From contig CAXXXS010000001.1 of NCBI GenBank assembly GCA_963665085.2, positions 3,906,001-3,970,000 on the forward strand: a DNA stretch of 64,000 bases, read 5' to 3'. Positions 1 to 8,844 of the stretch are shown piece by piece. This DNA is from G963665085 sp963665085 (GTDB taxonomy: Bacteria; Bacteroidota; Bacteroidia; Bacteroidales; JAAAOM01). The notes under the pieces were generated by a model. It worked only from the letters and a program-made list of their open reading frames with translations, made no database searches and was not told the origin of the DNA. Positions within the stretch are counted from its first letter, which is position 1, and the number at the start of each line of letters is the position of its first letter. The position numbers and the translations under genes are program-made.

Positions 1-200
1 TCAGTGTAATATTTCTGATAATTTATTTGGAATGATTCATAAATCAAATAATCTGGAGGGAGTTTTACCGCAGGGTTATTTAATTTAAAATTTTTATTAA
101 TTTTTCGGTTTTTAAATTTTTGTATGTAATATTTTAACCAATCCGTGAAATATATTAGTCCTAGTATCCGCAGTAAATTTGAAATTTGTCCTTTTTTCAT
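1..200 (-). CDS. Partial N-terminus of a methyltransferase-like protein (cut by window edge)
   Basis: An open frame runs from an ATG at 200 down to the left edge (66 codons) without a stop. An AAGGA Shine-Dalgarno-like motif sits 4 nt before the ATG, and a TAnnTTTG promoter element lies 27 bp upstream, so the start is well supported. The visible product is basic, beginning MKKGQISNLL, and later contains NPAVKLPPDYLIYESF followed by a tyrosine-rich stretch. From memory this resembles the region just before the SAM-binding domain of Bacteroidota class I methyltransferases. The SAM-binding motif itself would lie outside the window, so the function is only an inference. The plus-strand frame over the same bases looks spurious. 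Confidence 0.5.
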   Translation of the reverse strand, partial: MKKGQISNLLRILGLIYFTDWLKYYIQKFKNRKINKNFKLNNPAVKLPPDYLIYESFQINYQKYYT

Positions 201-226
201 TTATTCCTTATCAATCTGTTTTTACT

Positions 227-234
227 CAAATATA
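227..234 (-). promoter_or_regulatory. Bacteroidota -7 promoter element (TATATTTG)
   Basis: On the minus strand TATATTTG matches the Bacteroidota -7 consensus TAnnTTTG. It lies 27 bp upstream of the ATG at 200. A T-rich patch about 20 bp further upstream could serve as the -33 element. Confidence 0.5.
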
Positions 235-789
235 AGTTTTGTTGTTATCGTGTTAAAATCATGTTTATGGTTTGCCCGATATATTTCATTCTGTAAGTTA
301 GGGCGCAAATGTATGAAATCAGGATGAACACCAAAACTTGCTAACAGATAAACGCCAATGCTCCTGCATAATATTTCTAATTTGTCAAGGTTAATTAGAT
401 GGCTAATATATTATACTTTTCCTTGTCTCTTTCTATTAAATTGTATTGATCTTTAATTTTTTTTCATTTACCTTGAATGTAGATCCAACTGTTTTCGTTG
501 GTTTCAGAAAGGATTGAGCCAAACAACTATTTTTGAAATTAAACACATAAAAAGTAAACAGTAACTTTTTATATTGCTTTAGGTTATTTTAATCTTAGGT
601 GATAAATTGTAGTATCACTGCTGCATATACAATCATTTATGGTGATTTTTTATCGATTTTATTAGGGATATTGTTTGTTAGTCATTTTATTCGGTTTTGT
701 GTTAGATAATATTAGGCAATATACAGCAAAAAATTATCTTATGCATTAATATAGTTTAAGTAATTGAACGAGCAGAGTAAAATCCCCGC

Positions 790-844
790 GCTTTTGGAAC
801 AGGGAACTTAACAATTACAATATCCGTAATCCCTGTCTAAAAGC
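790..844. repeat. Imperfect 15-bp inverted repeat with a 24-nt loop
   Basis: The arms GCTTTTGGAACAGGGA and TCCCTGTCTAAAAGC pair with one bulge. There is no flanking T-run, so it does not look like an ordinary terminator. Its role is unknown. Confidence 0.4.
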
Positions 845-870
845 AAAGCCTGATTACGTTGTTATATAAA

Positions 871-904
871 CAAACTAGCGAAACGACTTAAATCGTTTCG
901 CTAG
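871..904 (-). terminator. Intrinsic terminator of the surface-protein gene
   Basis: A perfect 12-bp stem (875-886 with 893-904) has a 6-nt loop. On the minus strand it is followed by TTTGTTTATATAA. It lies 27 bp past the stop of the surface-protein gene at 931. Confidence 0.75.
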
Positions 905-930
905 CTTATACAGAAATGAACTATTAATTA

Positions 931-3666
931 TTACTCTTTTATTATACTGAGATTATAGATTTTGTTATTTGTCTTTAAGGAAACAACATAAATTCCATTA
1001 TTGAAATTTGATAAATCAATAGATGTAATACGTTTTATGTTTTTAGTTTCTATATAAATTATTCTACCTGTGATATCAATAATCTTAAGTTCTTGAACAT
1101 TATTTTTGGCAAAATCAAAAGTCACTAATCCCGAAGTAGGATTTGGATAATAATTAATTCCGTTTAGATTTATAGGTTGACTCACAGATGTTGTATTAAT
1201 CGTTAAGTTTATTGTAATAATACTATCACATCCTGCAACATTCGATATAGTATCAATATATATATTGCTCTCATTCCATATTTGACCACTTGGAGATGTA
1301 TAACTACCTGTAGATGTTTCAGTAATAGATGAGAATGTGATCTCATTTAAAGTTAAATTGAGCGTTACAACACTGTCGCATCCTGCTGCATTGCTTAATG
1401 TATAAGTAGCAGTGTTATTGCTTTCTGTGTATGTATTTCCATCAATCCATGTGTAGCTGTCACATGCTGTTTGTACATCAGTACTTGAAGAGCTTTCTAC
1501 AATGGTTAAATTGAGTGTTACAACACTATCGCAACCGGCCTGATTGGTAAATGTATAAGTAGCAGTATTATTGCTTTCGGTATATGTATTTTCATCGATC
1601 CATGTGTAGCTGTCACATGCTGTTTGTACATCAGTACCTGAAGTACTTTCTAAGATAGTTAAATTGAGCGTCACAACGCTGTCGCATCCTGCCAAATTGG
1701 TCAGTGTGTAAGTAGCAGTATTATTACTTTCGGTATATGTGTTTCCGTCGATCCATGTGTAGCTGTCGCAGGCAGATTGAACATCTGTTCCGGTGTTGCT
1801 TTCGCCTAAAACCAGGTTAATAGTTATTATGCTGTCACAACCCGCAATGTTTGGAATCGTATCTACATAAGTACCACTCTCTGTCCAGGTTTTTCCACTG
1901 GGAGAATTATAACTGTTACATTCGTTAACATCTAAAAGATTGTATGTGGGCGCAGGACCATTATATTCATAAGCGCCAATATCTGCTATTCCCTGTCTGC
2001 AATATCCTCTTTGATCCTTTGAAGGGGCATATGTTTCGTCCGCAGTATTTATTGCAGGGCTTCCGGGTGAAAGAGCCCTAGTCATGCTGGCCCCTCCGTA
2101 ATCAGCCAAATCAAGTAGTAACGGGTCTGAAGAATAAACATTAGAGGAATCTCCGTTTATTTGTACTAGTGATGTATCTCTAACAATAGAGTTATAAACA
2201 TTACATGTACCACCATTGACTTGATAGAAATCTATACAACCAATACCTCCCCATATTATAGAATTATAGATAGAGGAATTTGTATAATTTACTGTGTAAA
2301 TGTTATTTGAAGCATCATTATTTGAAACTGTACTATTAATGATATTTAAAGGGCCTTGGTTGCAAAATATACCACCACCATGCACAGAAGAAACAGTAGA
2401 TTCTGAAATGTTATTTGTGATTGTAGAATTAATGATAGTAGTGCTATAATATGATGCAATTCCTGCTCCTAATGCAGTATTTGCAGTGTGAAAAACTCTG
2501 TTGTTGGATACCAGGCAATTTTCCATATATAATCCATAGCTTTTTACCCCTCCCCCATAAGCTAAGTATGAACCACTAGTCTCCTTGAATATATTTCCTG
2601 TAATTACACAATCTTTAATTATAAGAAAAGCAAGGGAATTAATACCGCCTCCAGAAAAAGAGTACTCTTTACGGGTGTAATTACCGTTTTGAACAGTAAT
2701 TCCTGAAAAATAGACTGTGTCTTGATAATAAGTGACATCAAATACACGATCGGTTGCTTCAGCCGCAGTTGCAGCTGCCTGTACAATTGTTTTGTCTGGT
2801 CCGGCACCAAAGATTTTTAGTCTGTGAGGTATGGTTATTCCTGATTCTGTATAGATCCCTTCTGAGATAATAATTTGGTCATATTTAGTACTAGCATTCA
2901 CTGCTTCAGTAATAGTTGCGTAATCTTCTCCCGATGAACCAACGGTAATTTTTTGCATGAAATCAATTGAAAGATATAAAATAGAATTTATTACAGAATC
3001 TGCTTTGTTTCCGGAAAATGCTCCGTTCGAAAATACCAGCTGTAATGTGTCGTAACTGTTTTCGTTATCATTGTTGACAGCATTTCCCGAAAGATAGAAA
3101 TTAATTGTGGAGTCACTTAAAAGATATGCATTGGCTATTATTCCATTTGGAAGATAATTTATTGTTAATTTTTCATTCTCGATTAGATTATCTCCGGTAT
3201 TTCCTGTAAAAGTCTCATTTTCAAACTTGTTAATTTCAATTGTTATGTTGCCAGGGAGACTTCCATCGTCATTCTGGCTTTCATAAAAAATATTTTCTGA
3301 AATAGAAATGCTTTTTCCGGCAGATCCAATTGTTGGTGCAGGATCGGTTCCCATCATATCTCTTTCCCAGCCATCTTTTGGTGGGGTATTCGCGTCGAAA
3401 GGACTTTGAGAATTATTTCTATAATAAGGACTCATATCCGGAAAATCCGAGTCGCTGGATATATACCAGCTAGACATCATGCTAATGGGGCTAAGGTAAT
3501 AGCTTCCATTAGTCCATACAGGATCACCATAAATATTGGTTGAACCTGTAGAAGTGTATGTTCCGTTAACGGCTTCAACTCCGGCTCCGGTTACCATGTA
3601 ATCTTCTGCAAGTAGTTCACAGCTAAATAATAAAATGCTAAAAAAAAACAGTATTTTTTTCTTCAT
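931..3666 (-). CDS. T9SS-secreted surface protein with beta-helix region and tandem Cys repeats
   Basis: I chose the ATG at 3666 (MKKKILFFFSILLFSC...) because it begins a clean signal peptide; 27 codons of upstream extension carry none. The product is about 911 residues. The middle part has features of right-handed beta-helix proteins of the choice-of-anchor Q type (GGGI..., ISGNIF-like turns, then SPAINTAD and DQRGY...DIGAYE). Next come five related Cys-containing modules, each with a GCDS-[IV]-[IV]-T core; the central three are nearly identical, with a 51-residue period. The last 70-80 residues (NYYPNPTSG..., ending LSIIKE) form a Por-type C-terminal sorting domain for type IX secretion and cell-surface attachment. 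The ligand or function is unknown; an adhesin-like role is an inference. Confidence 0.85.
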   Translation of the reverse strand: MKKKILFFFSILLFSCELLAEDYMVTGAGVEAVNGTYTSTGSTNIYGDPVWTNGSYYLSPISMMSSWYISSDSDFPDMSPYYRNNSQSPFDANTPPKDGWERDMMGTDPAPTIGSAGKSISISENIFYESQNDDGSLPGNITIEINKFENETFTGNTGDNLIENEKLTINYLPNGIIANAYLLSDSTINFYLSGNAVNNDNENSYDTLQLVFSNGAFSGNKADSVINSILYLSIDFMQKITVGSSGEDYATITEAVNASTKYDQIIISEGIYTESGITIPHRLKIFGAGPDKTIVQAAATAAEATDRVFDVTYYQDTVYFSGITVQNGNYTRKEYSFSGGGINSLAFLIIKDCVITGNIFKETSGSYLAYGGGVKSYGLYMENCLVSNNRVFHTANTALGAGIASYYSTTIINSTITNNISESTVSSVHGGGIFCNQGPLNIINSTVSNNDASNNIYTVNYTNSSIYNSIIWGGIGCIDFYQVNGGTCNVYNSIVRDTSLVQINGDSSNVYSSDPLLLDLADYGGASMTRALSPGSPAINTADETYAPSKDQRGYCRQGIADIGAYEYNGPAPTYNLLDVNECNSYNSPSGKTWTESGTYVDTIPNIAGCDSIITINLVLGESNTGTDVQSACDSYTWIDGNTYTESNNTATYTLTNLAGCDSVVTLNLTILESTSGTDVQTACDSYTWIDENTYTESNNTATYTFTNQAGCDSVVTLNLTIVESSSSTDVQTACDSYTWIDGNTYTESNNTATYTLSNAAGCDSVVTLNLTLNEITFSSITETSTGSYTSPSGQIWNESNIYIDTISNVAGCDSIITINLTINTTSVSQPINLNGINYYPNPTSGLVTFDFAKNNVQELKIIDITGRIIYIETKNIKRITSIDLSNFNNGIYVVSLKTNNKIYNLSIIKE
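1352..1810 (-). repeat. Three tandem 153-bp repeats inside the surface-protein gene
   Basis: A motif beginning gttaaattgag recurs at 1352, 1505 and 1658, exactly 153 bp (51 codons) apart. The copies are near identical and keep the reading frame. Each encodes an ACDSYTWID...AGCDSVVTLNLT module. More diverged versions of the module flank the array. Confidence 0.9.
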
Positions 3667-3743
3667 TTTTATGTTTTTTAGGTTATAATAAATAAAATTA
3701 TTAAATATCTTATGTTGCATAGAAATTATAGTGGTGATATAAC

Positions 3744-3760
3744 TCACTGTAAAACAGTGA
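3744..3760. promoter_or_regulatory. 17-bp perfect palindrome upstream of the surface-protein gene
   Basis: TCACTGT-AAA-ACAGTGA lies 78 bp upstream of the chosen start at 3666. Its symmetry and place are those of an operator for a dimeric regulator, which is not identified. Confidence 0.4.
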
Positions 3761-3766
3761 TTTTAA

Positions 3767-4178
3767 GCATCATATTTCAGGTAAAAAACATGAAATATAA
3801 AAGAAGTATTTGCGTCTAACAGTTTGCAGTGTTAGCGGTGTTTCGTTCTTGAAAAAAATATAGATTAATGAGTTTTTTTAGATTCCTTTGCGATTTTTTT
3901 TTTTGTTATCATCAATTGGATTGCGTAAGGTAGTTTTATTCTTAGGATTCTGGTTTTTTATTGTTGTTAAATGAATGGTAATAATATAAAAATGGGTTCT
4001 CATTGATACTTTGAGAAAGGATTACCCACTTCAAACAATCGTTGTTGATACTTTTTACATTGGTGAAGTTCTCTCTGACCTATGCACACACAGCGATTTA
4101 TAAATTTTGCCTACGGATTCTAGGTGATTCTTAAAACAAAGAAGGTTACAATTGAGGATCGAAAATTTTTTAACTGGT
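3767..4178. other. Intergenic stretch with no recognisable gene
   Basis: AT-rich DNA between two minus-strand genes. On the minus strand a TATATTTC near 3797-3804 resembles a -7 element for the surface-protein gene with one mismatch. I see nothing else that I can support. Confidence 0.35.
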
Positions 4179-5819
4179 TTATTTCCCTAACATCTCTTTG
4201 GCCTTTTCTGTCGCCTGGTTGAAATTATCAAAAATTAATTCTCCAGGTATTAAGTCTTGAGAAATATGATCATTAATATCGTTTCTTAATTCAGCGCTTA
4301 CTCCAGATAAAATAACAGAAACTCCCTCTTTTTTTAGAATCTTAATTGTATCTGTTAAGTTATGCAAACCAGTATCATCAATAAATGATACATGTCTCAT
4401 TCTAATAATCAGTACTTTGCTTTTTAAGCCAATTTCTTCTATTAACTCAGAATACCTTCTGGCAGATGCAAAGAATAAAGGACCGCTAATCTCATAAATA
4501 TTGATTGATTTTGGGAGTTCAGAATAGTTTTCAATTAAGTCATTATCAACAATATTATTAATACGTTTTTCGCTGATGTCTGACATCCGTTTCATAAAGA
4601 GGATGGCAGAAAGGACAACACCAATTTCAATTGCTAGTGTAAGATCAAAAAATACAGTTATAAAGAATGTTGTTAAGAGAATCAGAATGTCAAAATATGA
4701 ACCTTTTAGAATTGCAACAAATGATTTCCATTCACTCATATTGTATGCAACAACAATTAATATCCCAGCCAGGCATGACATTGGTATCAGCTTTGCCCAT
4801 TTGCCAAGAAAAAGCATAATAAGAAGCAGTGTTATGGCATGAACCATTCCGGATATAGGCGTTCTACCCCCGTTTTTAACATTGGTAGCAGTACGTGCAA
4901 TTGCTCCGGTAGCTGGGATTCCACCAAAAAACGGGGTTACAATGTTTGCTATACCCTGGGCAATTAATTCAGTGTTTGATCGATGTTTTCCTCCAATCAT
5001 ACCATCAGCAACAACAGCAGAAAGTAATGACTCTATACCACCTAGCAAAGCAATTGTCAGGGCAGGGGCAAGGTAATTTTGTATTTCATTAAAATGGAAG
5101 CTGGGGAGACTAAAACTCATGTTATTAGGTATTGTGCCGAAAAATGTTTCAATAGTGGCAACATCAATATTAAAAATCTGAACAACAGGTGTAATTAGCA
5201 AAATAGCAAGAAACGAACCAGGTATCTTTGTGATTATTTTTTTTGAATAAACTGAAATGAGAATAGTAACGATCGTAATTGCGAATGCTATCCAGTTAAT
5301 GTCTTTTATACTAGCAAAATAGACGAGCCATTTTTCATGAAATTCTGATGGTACACTTTGAATTGGTAAACCCAATGCATCTCTTATTTGTGTTGAAAAA
5401 ATTACCAATGCGATGCCACTTGTAAATCCTACAATTAAAGGATGAGGAAAATATTTTAAAAGGGCACCTAACTTTAATAATCCAAAAATAACAAGTATGA
5501 TTCCTGCTAATATTGTTGAAATAATTAGGCCGTTGATACCATATTGTTCTAATATTCCATAAACAATAACGATAAAAGCACCGGTAGGGCCACCGATTTG
5601 TACCCGGCTGCCCCCTAAAAAAGAGATAATGAACCCTGAAACAATTGCAGTTATTAGTCCTTTCTCTGGAGAAACACCTGATGCAACAGCAAAGGCTATG
5701 GCTAAAGGTAGTGCAACAATTCCAACAACAATTCCGGATAAGATGTCACTTGATATTTGTTTTTTGTCAAGTCCGGATTTAACTAATGTAAATAATTTGG
5801 GCCTAAATATATTGTTCAT
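4179..5819 (-). CDS. SulP/SLC26-family inorganic anion transporter with STAS domain
   Basis: A roughly 546-residue inner membrane protein, the usual SulP length. The ATG at 5819 (MNNIFRPKLF) was chosen over a TTG nine codons upstream because it sits at the expected distance from the first membrane helix. The N-terminal part contains the sulfate-transporter signature region (GIVVGIVALPLAIAFAVASG) and GGPTGAF, with about 10-12 hydrophobic helices up to about residue 425. The C-terminal 120 residues form a STAS domain (LIIRMRHVSFIDDTG...). The family transports sulfate, bicarbonate or related anions; the substrate cannot be read from sequence. It stands alone between its neighbours. Confidence 0.9.
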   Translation of the reverse strand: MNNIFRPKLFTLVKSGLDKKQISSDILSGIVVGIVALPLAIAFAVASGVSPEKGLITAIVSGFIISFLGGSRVQIGGPTGAFIVIVYGILEQYGINGLIISTILAGIILVIFGLLKLGALLKYFPHPLIVGFTSGIALVIFSTQIRDALGLPIQSVPSEFHEKWLVYFASIKDINWIAFAITIVTILISVYSKKIITKIPGSFLAILLITPVVQIFNIDVATIETFFGTIPNNMSFSLPSFHFNEIQNYLAPALTIALLGGIESLLSAVVADGMIGGKHRSNTELIAQGIANIVTPFFGGIPATGAIARTATNVKNGGRTPISGMVHAITLLLIMLFLGKWAKLIPMSCLAGILIVVAYNMSEWKSFVAILKGSYFDILILLTTFFITVFFDLTLAIEIGVVLSAILFMKRMSDISEKRINNIVDNDLIENYSELPKSINIYEISGPLFFASARRYSELIEEIGLKSKVLIIRMRHVSFIDDTGLHNLTDTIKILKKEGVSVILSGVSAELRNDINDHISQDLIPGELIFDNFNQATEKAKEMLGK

Positions 5820-5987
5820 ATAACTTACAGAATAAAAAGTCGACAAAATTAATTTGATTTTTGACTCTGGATTTTTATTTTGTAAGTTTTTTGATGGGAT
5901 TTGTAGTGTTATACAACATGTTTGACTTGGGAGAAAAAATCAATAGGTCGTTATAAAGAGGCTTATTATATTAAATTTTCAATTTCA

Positions 5988-6021
5988 GATTTTCGATTTC
6001 TGAAATCTGAAATCGAAAATC
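5988..6021. repeat. Palindromic repeat element, copy 1 (13-bp arms)
   Basis: Perfect arms GATTTTCGATTTC and GAAATCGAAAATC (5988-6000, 6009-6021) flank an 8-nt spacer. The element lies 15 bp past the stop of the DUF1080 gene at 6036. The same arms occur at 8156-8196. Neither copy has a clear T-run. Confidence 0.75.
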
Positions 6022-6035
6022 AAATATTTATATGG

Positions 6036-6869
6036 TTATAGTTCCCGAATCCAGATATTACGAAAACTAATAGGTTCGCTTTTATCTCCATGAGCCTGTA
6101 GGCGAATAGGTCCTTTACCATGTGCTTTGGGTTGTGGAATCCCAATCCATTGTGTAGGGCCAGATAGCAATGCATTATTTTGAACCAATACTCCGTTATG
6201 AATTACTGTAACACAAGGACGGGTACGAAAAGAACCATCTTCACGAAATGTTGGAGCTGTATAAACAATGTCATAGACATTCCATTCTCCCGGGGCACGC
6301 ATAGCATTTACCAACGGAATAGATTGTTTATAGATACTACCTGCTTGTCCGTTTACATATGTTTCCTGATTGTATGAATCCAATACTTGAACTTCATAAA
6401 GACCTTGTAAAAAGATACCGCTGTTTCCACGTAGCTGACCTTCTCCGGTTATGTTTTTAGGAACACGCCATTCAACATGAAGTTGAAAATCACCAAAGGT
6501 TTTTTTTGTTTGAATATCACCTTCAGCTTTGTTAACTGTCATCACTCCATTTTCAATAAGCCATTTAGCTTCAAGTTGAGTAGTGCCACTGAAATCTTCA
6601 GAACTTTCACCTCTAGTAAAAGCATTTCTATCTTGTGCTTTTTCCCACTGAGAAAGGTCGGTGCCATCAAATAAGATTATTGCATCAGATGGTGGTTGAA
6701 CAAGAATATTGTCTGAAATTATTTTACCAGGAGTAACAACGTTGGGCTTTGGTGTATAAAACTCAGTCATTTCATGAGTCATTTGAGCTGGAGCTGGCTG
6801 TGTTTTTTGCTCTTGTCCGTTAACAAGAAAACTGCAGATGGAAAATACAAATACAAAAATCTTTTTCAT
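6036..6869 (-). CDS. Secreted DUF1080 protein (3-keto-disaccharide hydrolase-like)
   Basis: 277 residues with an N-terminal signal peptide (MKKIFVFVFSICSFLVNGQ). The rest is a single DUF1080 concanavalin-like sandwich domain: ILFDGTDLSQWEKA near residue 65, GDFQLHVEWRVP, GNSGIFLQGLYEVQVLDS, and a closing IRLQAHG...ISFRNIWIREL. Some members of this family hydrolyse 3-keto-glycosides. It acts in the periplasm or beyond. A paralogue with two such domains is at 27693-29060. No catabolic partner genes are adjacent, so the substrate is unknown. A palindromic repeat lies just past its stop. Confidence 0.85.
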   Translation of the reverse strand: MKKIFVFVFSICSFLVNGQEQKTQPAPAQMTHEMTEFYTPKPNVVTPGKIISDNILVQPPSDAIILFDGTDLSQWEKAQDRNAFTRGESSEDFSGTTQLEAKWLIENGVMTVNKAEGDIQTKKTFGDFQLHVEWRVPKNITGEGQLRGNSGIFLQGLYEVQVLDSYNQETYVNGQAGSIYKQSIPLVNAMRAPGEWNVYDIVYTAPTFREDGSFRTRPCVTVIHNGVLVQNNALLSGPTQWIGIPQPKAHGKGPIRLQAHGDKSEPISFRNIWIREL

Positions 6870-6926
6870 GTTTAATTTTTAATAGTGATTATATTCCGAG
6901 CGTCAAAATGATGCTCAACTAAAAGT

Positions 6927-7265
6927 TTAATTAGTGCTGCTAATGTAAGGAAAACTATGTTTAATCCATACAACACACATGCTCATAACAAGCCCTGTTA
7001 TAACTATACCACTCGCTACAAATTCGCCACCTAAAAAGTAGGCTCCACGAAGCGGCTCGCCGACATAAAGATGACCAGCACCTGGAAAGATATAACTACA
7101 TATTCCTGCAACAGCGGGAGAATATTTAGGATTGTCTATATTAATTCTATATTCTTTATTTGGATAATTGTTTTTTATATCCTTGTACCTGATTTTTTGC
7201 GCTAAAACAGAAGGCAGGGTAAAAAAGGAAATAAAGCAAAAAAGAATAGTGAATCTTTTAATCAT
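6927..7265 (-). CDS. Small membrane protein, DUF5683-like, possibly C-terminally truncated
   Basis: 112 residues with a signal peptide (cleavage probably after SVLA-Q). The segment SPAVAGICSYIFPGAGHLYVGEPLRGA-like region (residues about 48-75) matches the start of DUF5683/TM2-like domains, in which a PGAGHxYxGxxxRG turn precedes membrane helices. One more helix (VASGIVITGLVMSMCVV) follows, then the protein ends abruptly. Homologues I recall continue with further helices, so this may be a shortened version. The DUF1080 gene starts 57 bp downstream. It lies 16 bp downstream of the MBL-fold gene's stop, which suggests cotranscription. Function unknown. Confidence 0.6.
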   Translation of the reverse strand: MIKRFTILFCFISFFTLPSVLAQKIRYKDIKNNYPNKEYRINIDNPKYSPAVAGICSYIFPGAGHLYVGEPLRGAYFLGGEFVASGIVITGLVMSMCVVWIKHSFPYISSTN

Positions 7266-7281
7266 AATGTAAATAGATTAT

Positions 7282-8055
7282 TTAGAGTTCGATTGTCATT
7301 CCGGTTTTTACCTGTTTGAAATTAAATGAATTTAAAAAAGCATTTAAAGCTGGTAGTTCTGTACAATGCGAAGGATAAACCTGTTGAATTTTTTGTTCTT
7401 TAAAGTACTCGATTGTACTCTGTGTTTGTTTGTTGTTGTGTTTTAGGTGAAAACCACCAATAACAGCTTTTACACCAGAGATACCTGTAATTTCTTTCGC
7501 ATATTCAATAATGTTACAGATGCCAGAGTGAGCACATCCGGATACTACAATTATTTCCTGGTTGTCAACAATTGCAAGAGCAGAATCATCAAGGACAAAA
7601 TCAGGAATATCCTGCTCATCAACAAATGAAGTTATTTTTGCTTCAAAATTATTTGTTCGGGGAATTTCGCCAAGAAATATGATGTGTTCAGTTACTTTAT
7701 AAGGAGCATCACTGGTTGTTAATTGAAAACGACTTTCAATTTCATCTTTGCTAAGTTGAAGGCCAATATTTGAATTGTCGTTTTTTCGAAAGCGTTTCAT
7801 GAAAATGTTTGGGTGCGCTATTAGTTTCTGTCCTTCTAGAAAGCGTAAACCGTCTCCATGATCCCAGTGGCCATGACTTAGAACAATAGTCTCAGGAATA
7901 TCAACCCCTAATTCTTTTGCATTTTTCAGGAAAACATCAGAATGCCCCGTATCAAAAAGAATCCTTTTGTTTTTATGTTCAATTATATACGATAATCCAT
8001 GTTCAGCTAATAAATTTCCTCCAGCCGTATTTTCTGTTAAAACGATTATTTTCAT
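7282..8055 (-). CDS. MBL-fold metallohydrolase (COG1237 type)
   Basis: 257 residues without a signal peptide, hence cytoplasmic. The metallo-beta-lactamase metal ligands are visible in SHGHWDHGDG (HxHxDH) near residue 60, then SGCAHSGICNIIEYA near residue 174 and GGFHL near residue 202, with a C-terminal YPSHCTELPA. This arrangement is that of the COG1237 group, often annotated as RFA-P/dihydropterin synthase-related hydrolases. The real substrate is unknown. The small DUF5683-like gene follows after 16 bp. Confidence 0.85.
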   Translation of the reverse strand: MKIIVLTENTAGGNLLAEHGLSYIIEHKNKRILFDTGHSDVFLKNAKELGVDIPETIVLSHGHWDHGDGLRFLEGQKLIAHPNIFMKRFRKNDNSNIGLQLSKDEIESRFQLTTSDAPYKVTEHIIFLGEIPRTNNFEAKITSFVDEQDIPDFVLDDSALAIVDNQEIIVVSGCAHSGICNIIEYAKEITGISGVKAVIGGFHLKHNNKQTQSTIEYFKEQKIQQVYPSHCTELPALNAFLNSFNFKQVKTGMTIEL

Positions 8056-8155
8056 AAAGCTCTTAAAACAATTTTGTGATTACTATGGTTATTGATTTTC
8101 AATAGCAAAGTAATTATAAAAATTATAAAGATGAAGAAGAACTTATATGAATATT

Positions 8156-8196
8156 GATTTTCGATTTCTGGTTTCGAAAATCTGAAATCGAAAATC
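8156..8196. repeat. Palindromic repeat element, copy 2 (13-bp arms)
   Basis: It has the same 13-bp arms as the element at 5988-6021 (8156-8168 and 8184-8196), here around a 15-nt spacer. It lies 19 bp past the stop of the GyrI-like gene at 8215. Confidence 0.75.
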
Positions 8197-8214
8197 AAAA
8201 ATTATTCACGACTG

Positions 8215-8664
8215 TTATTCTATGCCTATCTGTATTTCCGTAATGTTATTTTCCTCATTTTCAAAATCACAATTGTGATAAATTTCTCTACTGTAATTAG
8301 ATAATTTATTGCTATTTGATACAATTTCATTAATTAATTTTTCATAACTGAATTTTAACTTATCCCAGGAGCCTTTATGTTCCATAACTGCGCATTTAAA
8401 TGTTGGGAGTATTTTAATATTCTGTAATTTGCAGTCCTCAGTTTTTTTTACTGGAATACCAATGCGTAGGGTAAATTCTTTTTCCGGATTACCATCTGTA
8501 TCAATATATTCCCAAATCTGTGGCGCTGTTATTTCAAGATTTTCTTCCATCGCTTGTTGCATTAGTTTTGCGGGTTCGTTACCAACATATTGAGCAATAT
8601 TTTGAAGGTTTGTTTTTACTTCTTTGTAAACTACTGTTACCGGTTCAATTTCTTTTGTATTCAT
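8215..8664 (-). CDS. GyrI-like small-molecule-binding domain protein
   Basis: A stand-alone domain of 149 residues without a signal peptide. It opens with an EPVTVVYKEVKT strand, and has a middle FTLRIGIPV strand and a CAVMEHKGSWDKL segment, as in GyrI-like/AraC effector-binding (SOUL-like) domains. There is no DNA-binding helix-turn-helix, so it is not itself an AraC-type regulator. Such domains bind small hydrophobic or cationic ligands, or inhibit gyrase; the ligand here is unknown. It is transcribed divergently from the agmatine deiminase gene. Confidence 0.7.
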   Translation of the reverse strand: MNTKEIEPVTVVYKEVKTNLQNIAQYVGNEPAKLMQQAMEENLEITAPQIWEYIDTDGNPEKEFTLRIGIPVKKTEDCKLQNIKILPTFKCAVMEHKGSWDKLKFSYEKLINEIVSNSNKLSNYSREIYHNCDFENEENNITEIQIGIE

Positions 8665-8711
8665 ACTTTTTTATCTATTTTAAATTCGACAACAAAGTTT
8701 AATTCGGCTTA

Positions 8712-8727
8712 TGACAACTGTATGTCA
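8712..8727. promoter_or_regulatory. Inverted repeat TGACA-N6-TGTCA in a divergent promoter region
   Basis: A short symmetric site between the divergent GyrI-like and agmatine deiminase genes. Placement suggests an operator, but the arms are only 5 bp and could arise by chance. Confidence 0.25.
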
Positions 8728-8844
8728 ATAGCGATTGAGAAAAATGAGATATATTATGAATCGAGGAAAAAACTAAATTTTTAAAATTTAATTAATGTGA
8801 TGTTCATTTATTGGTATTAATTTTAGCTTCGAATTTTTAAGTTG

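Larger units (their letters stand above)
201..930. other. 730-bp stretch without a recognisable gene
   Basis: No convincing coding frame is seen on either strand apart from short, stop-interrupted frames. The stretch holds the promoter of the left-edge gene, an imperfect stem-loop (790-805 with 830-844) and the terminator hairpin at 875-904. The rest is AT-rich with no clear signal. Confidence 0.5.

Noticed and set aside
145..327. Plus-strand 60-codon frame
   Set aside because: It lies over the promoter and 5' end of the minus-strand partial gene at 1-200, has no ribosome site and a composition of AT-rich noise.
1352..1810. Regular repeats considered as a CRISPR array
   Set aside because: Repeats are 153 bp long, contiguous, in frame and without unique spacers. 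They encode protein modules.
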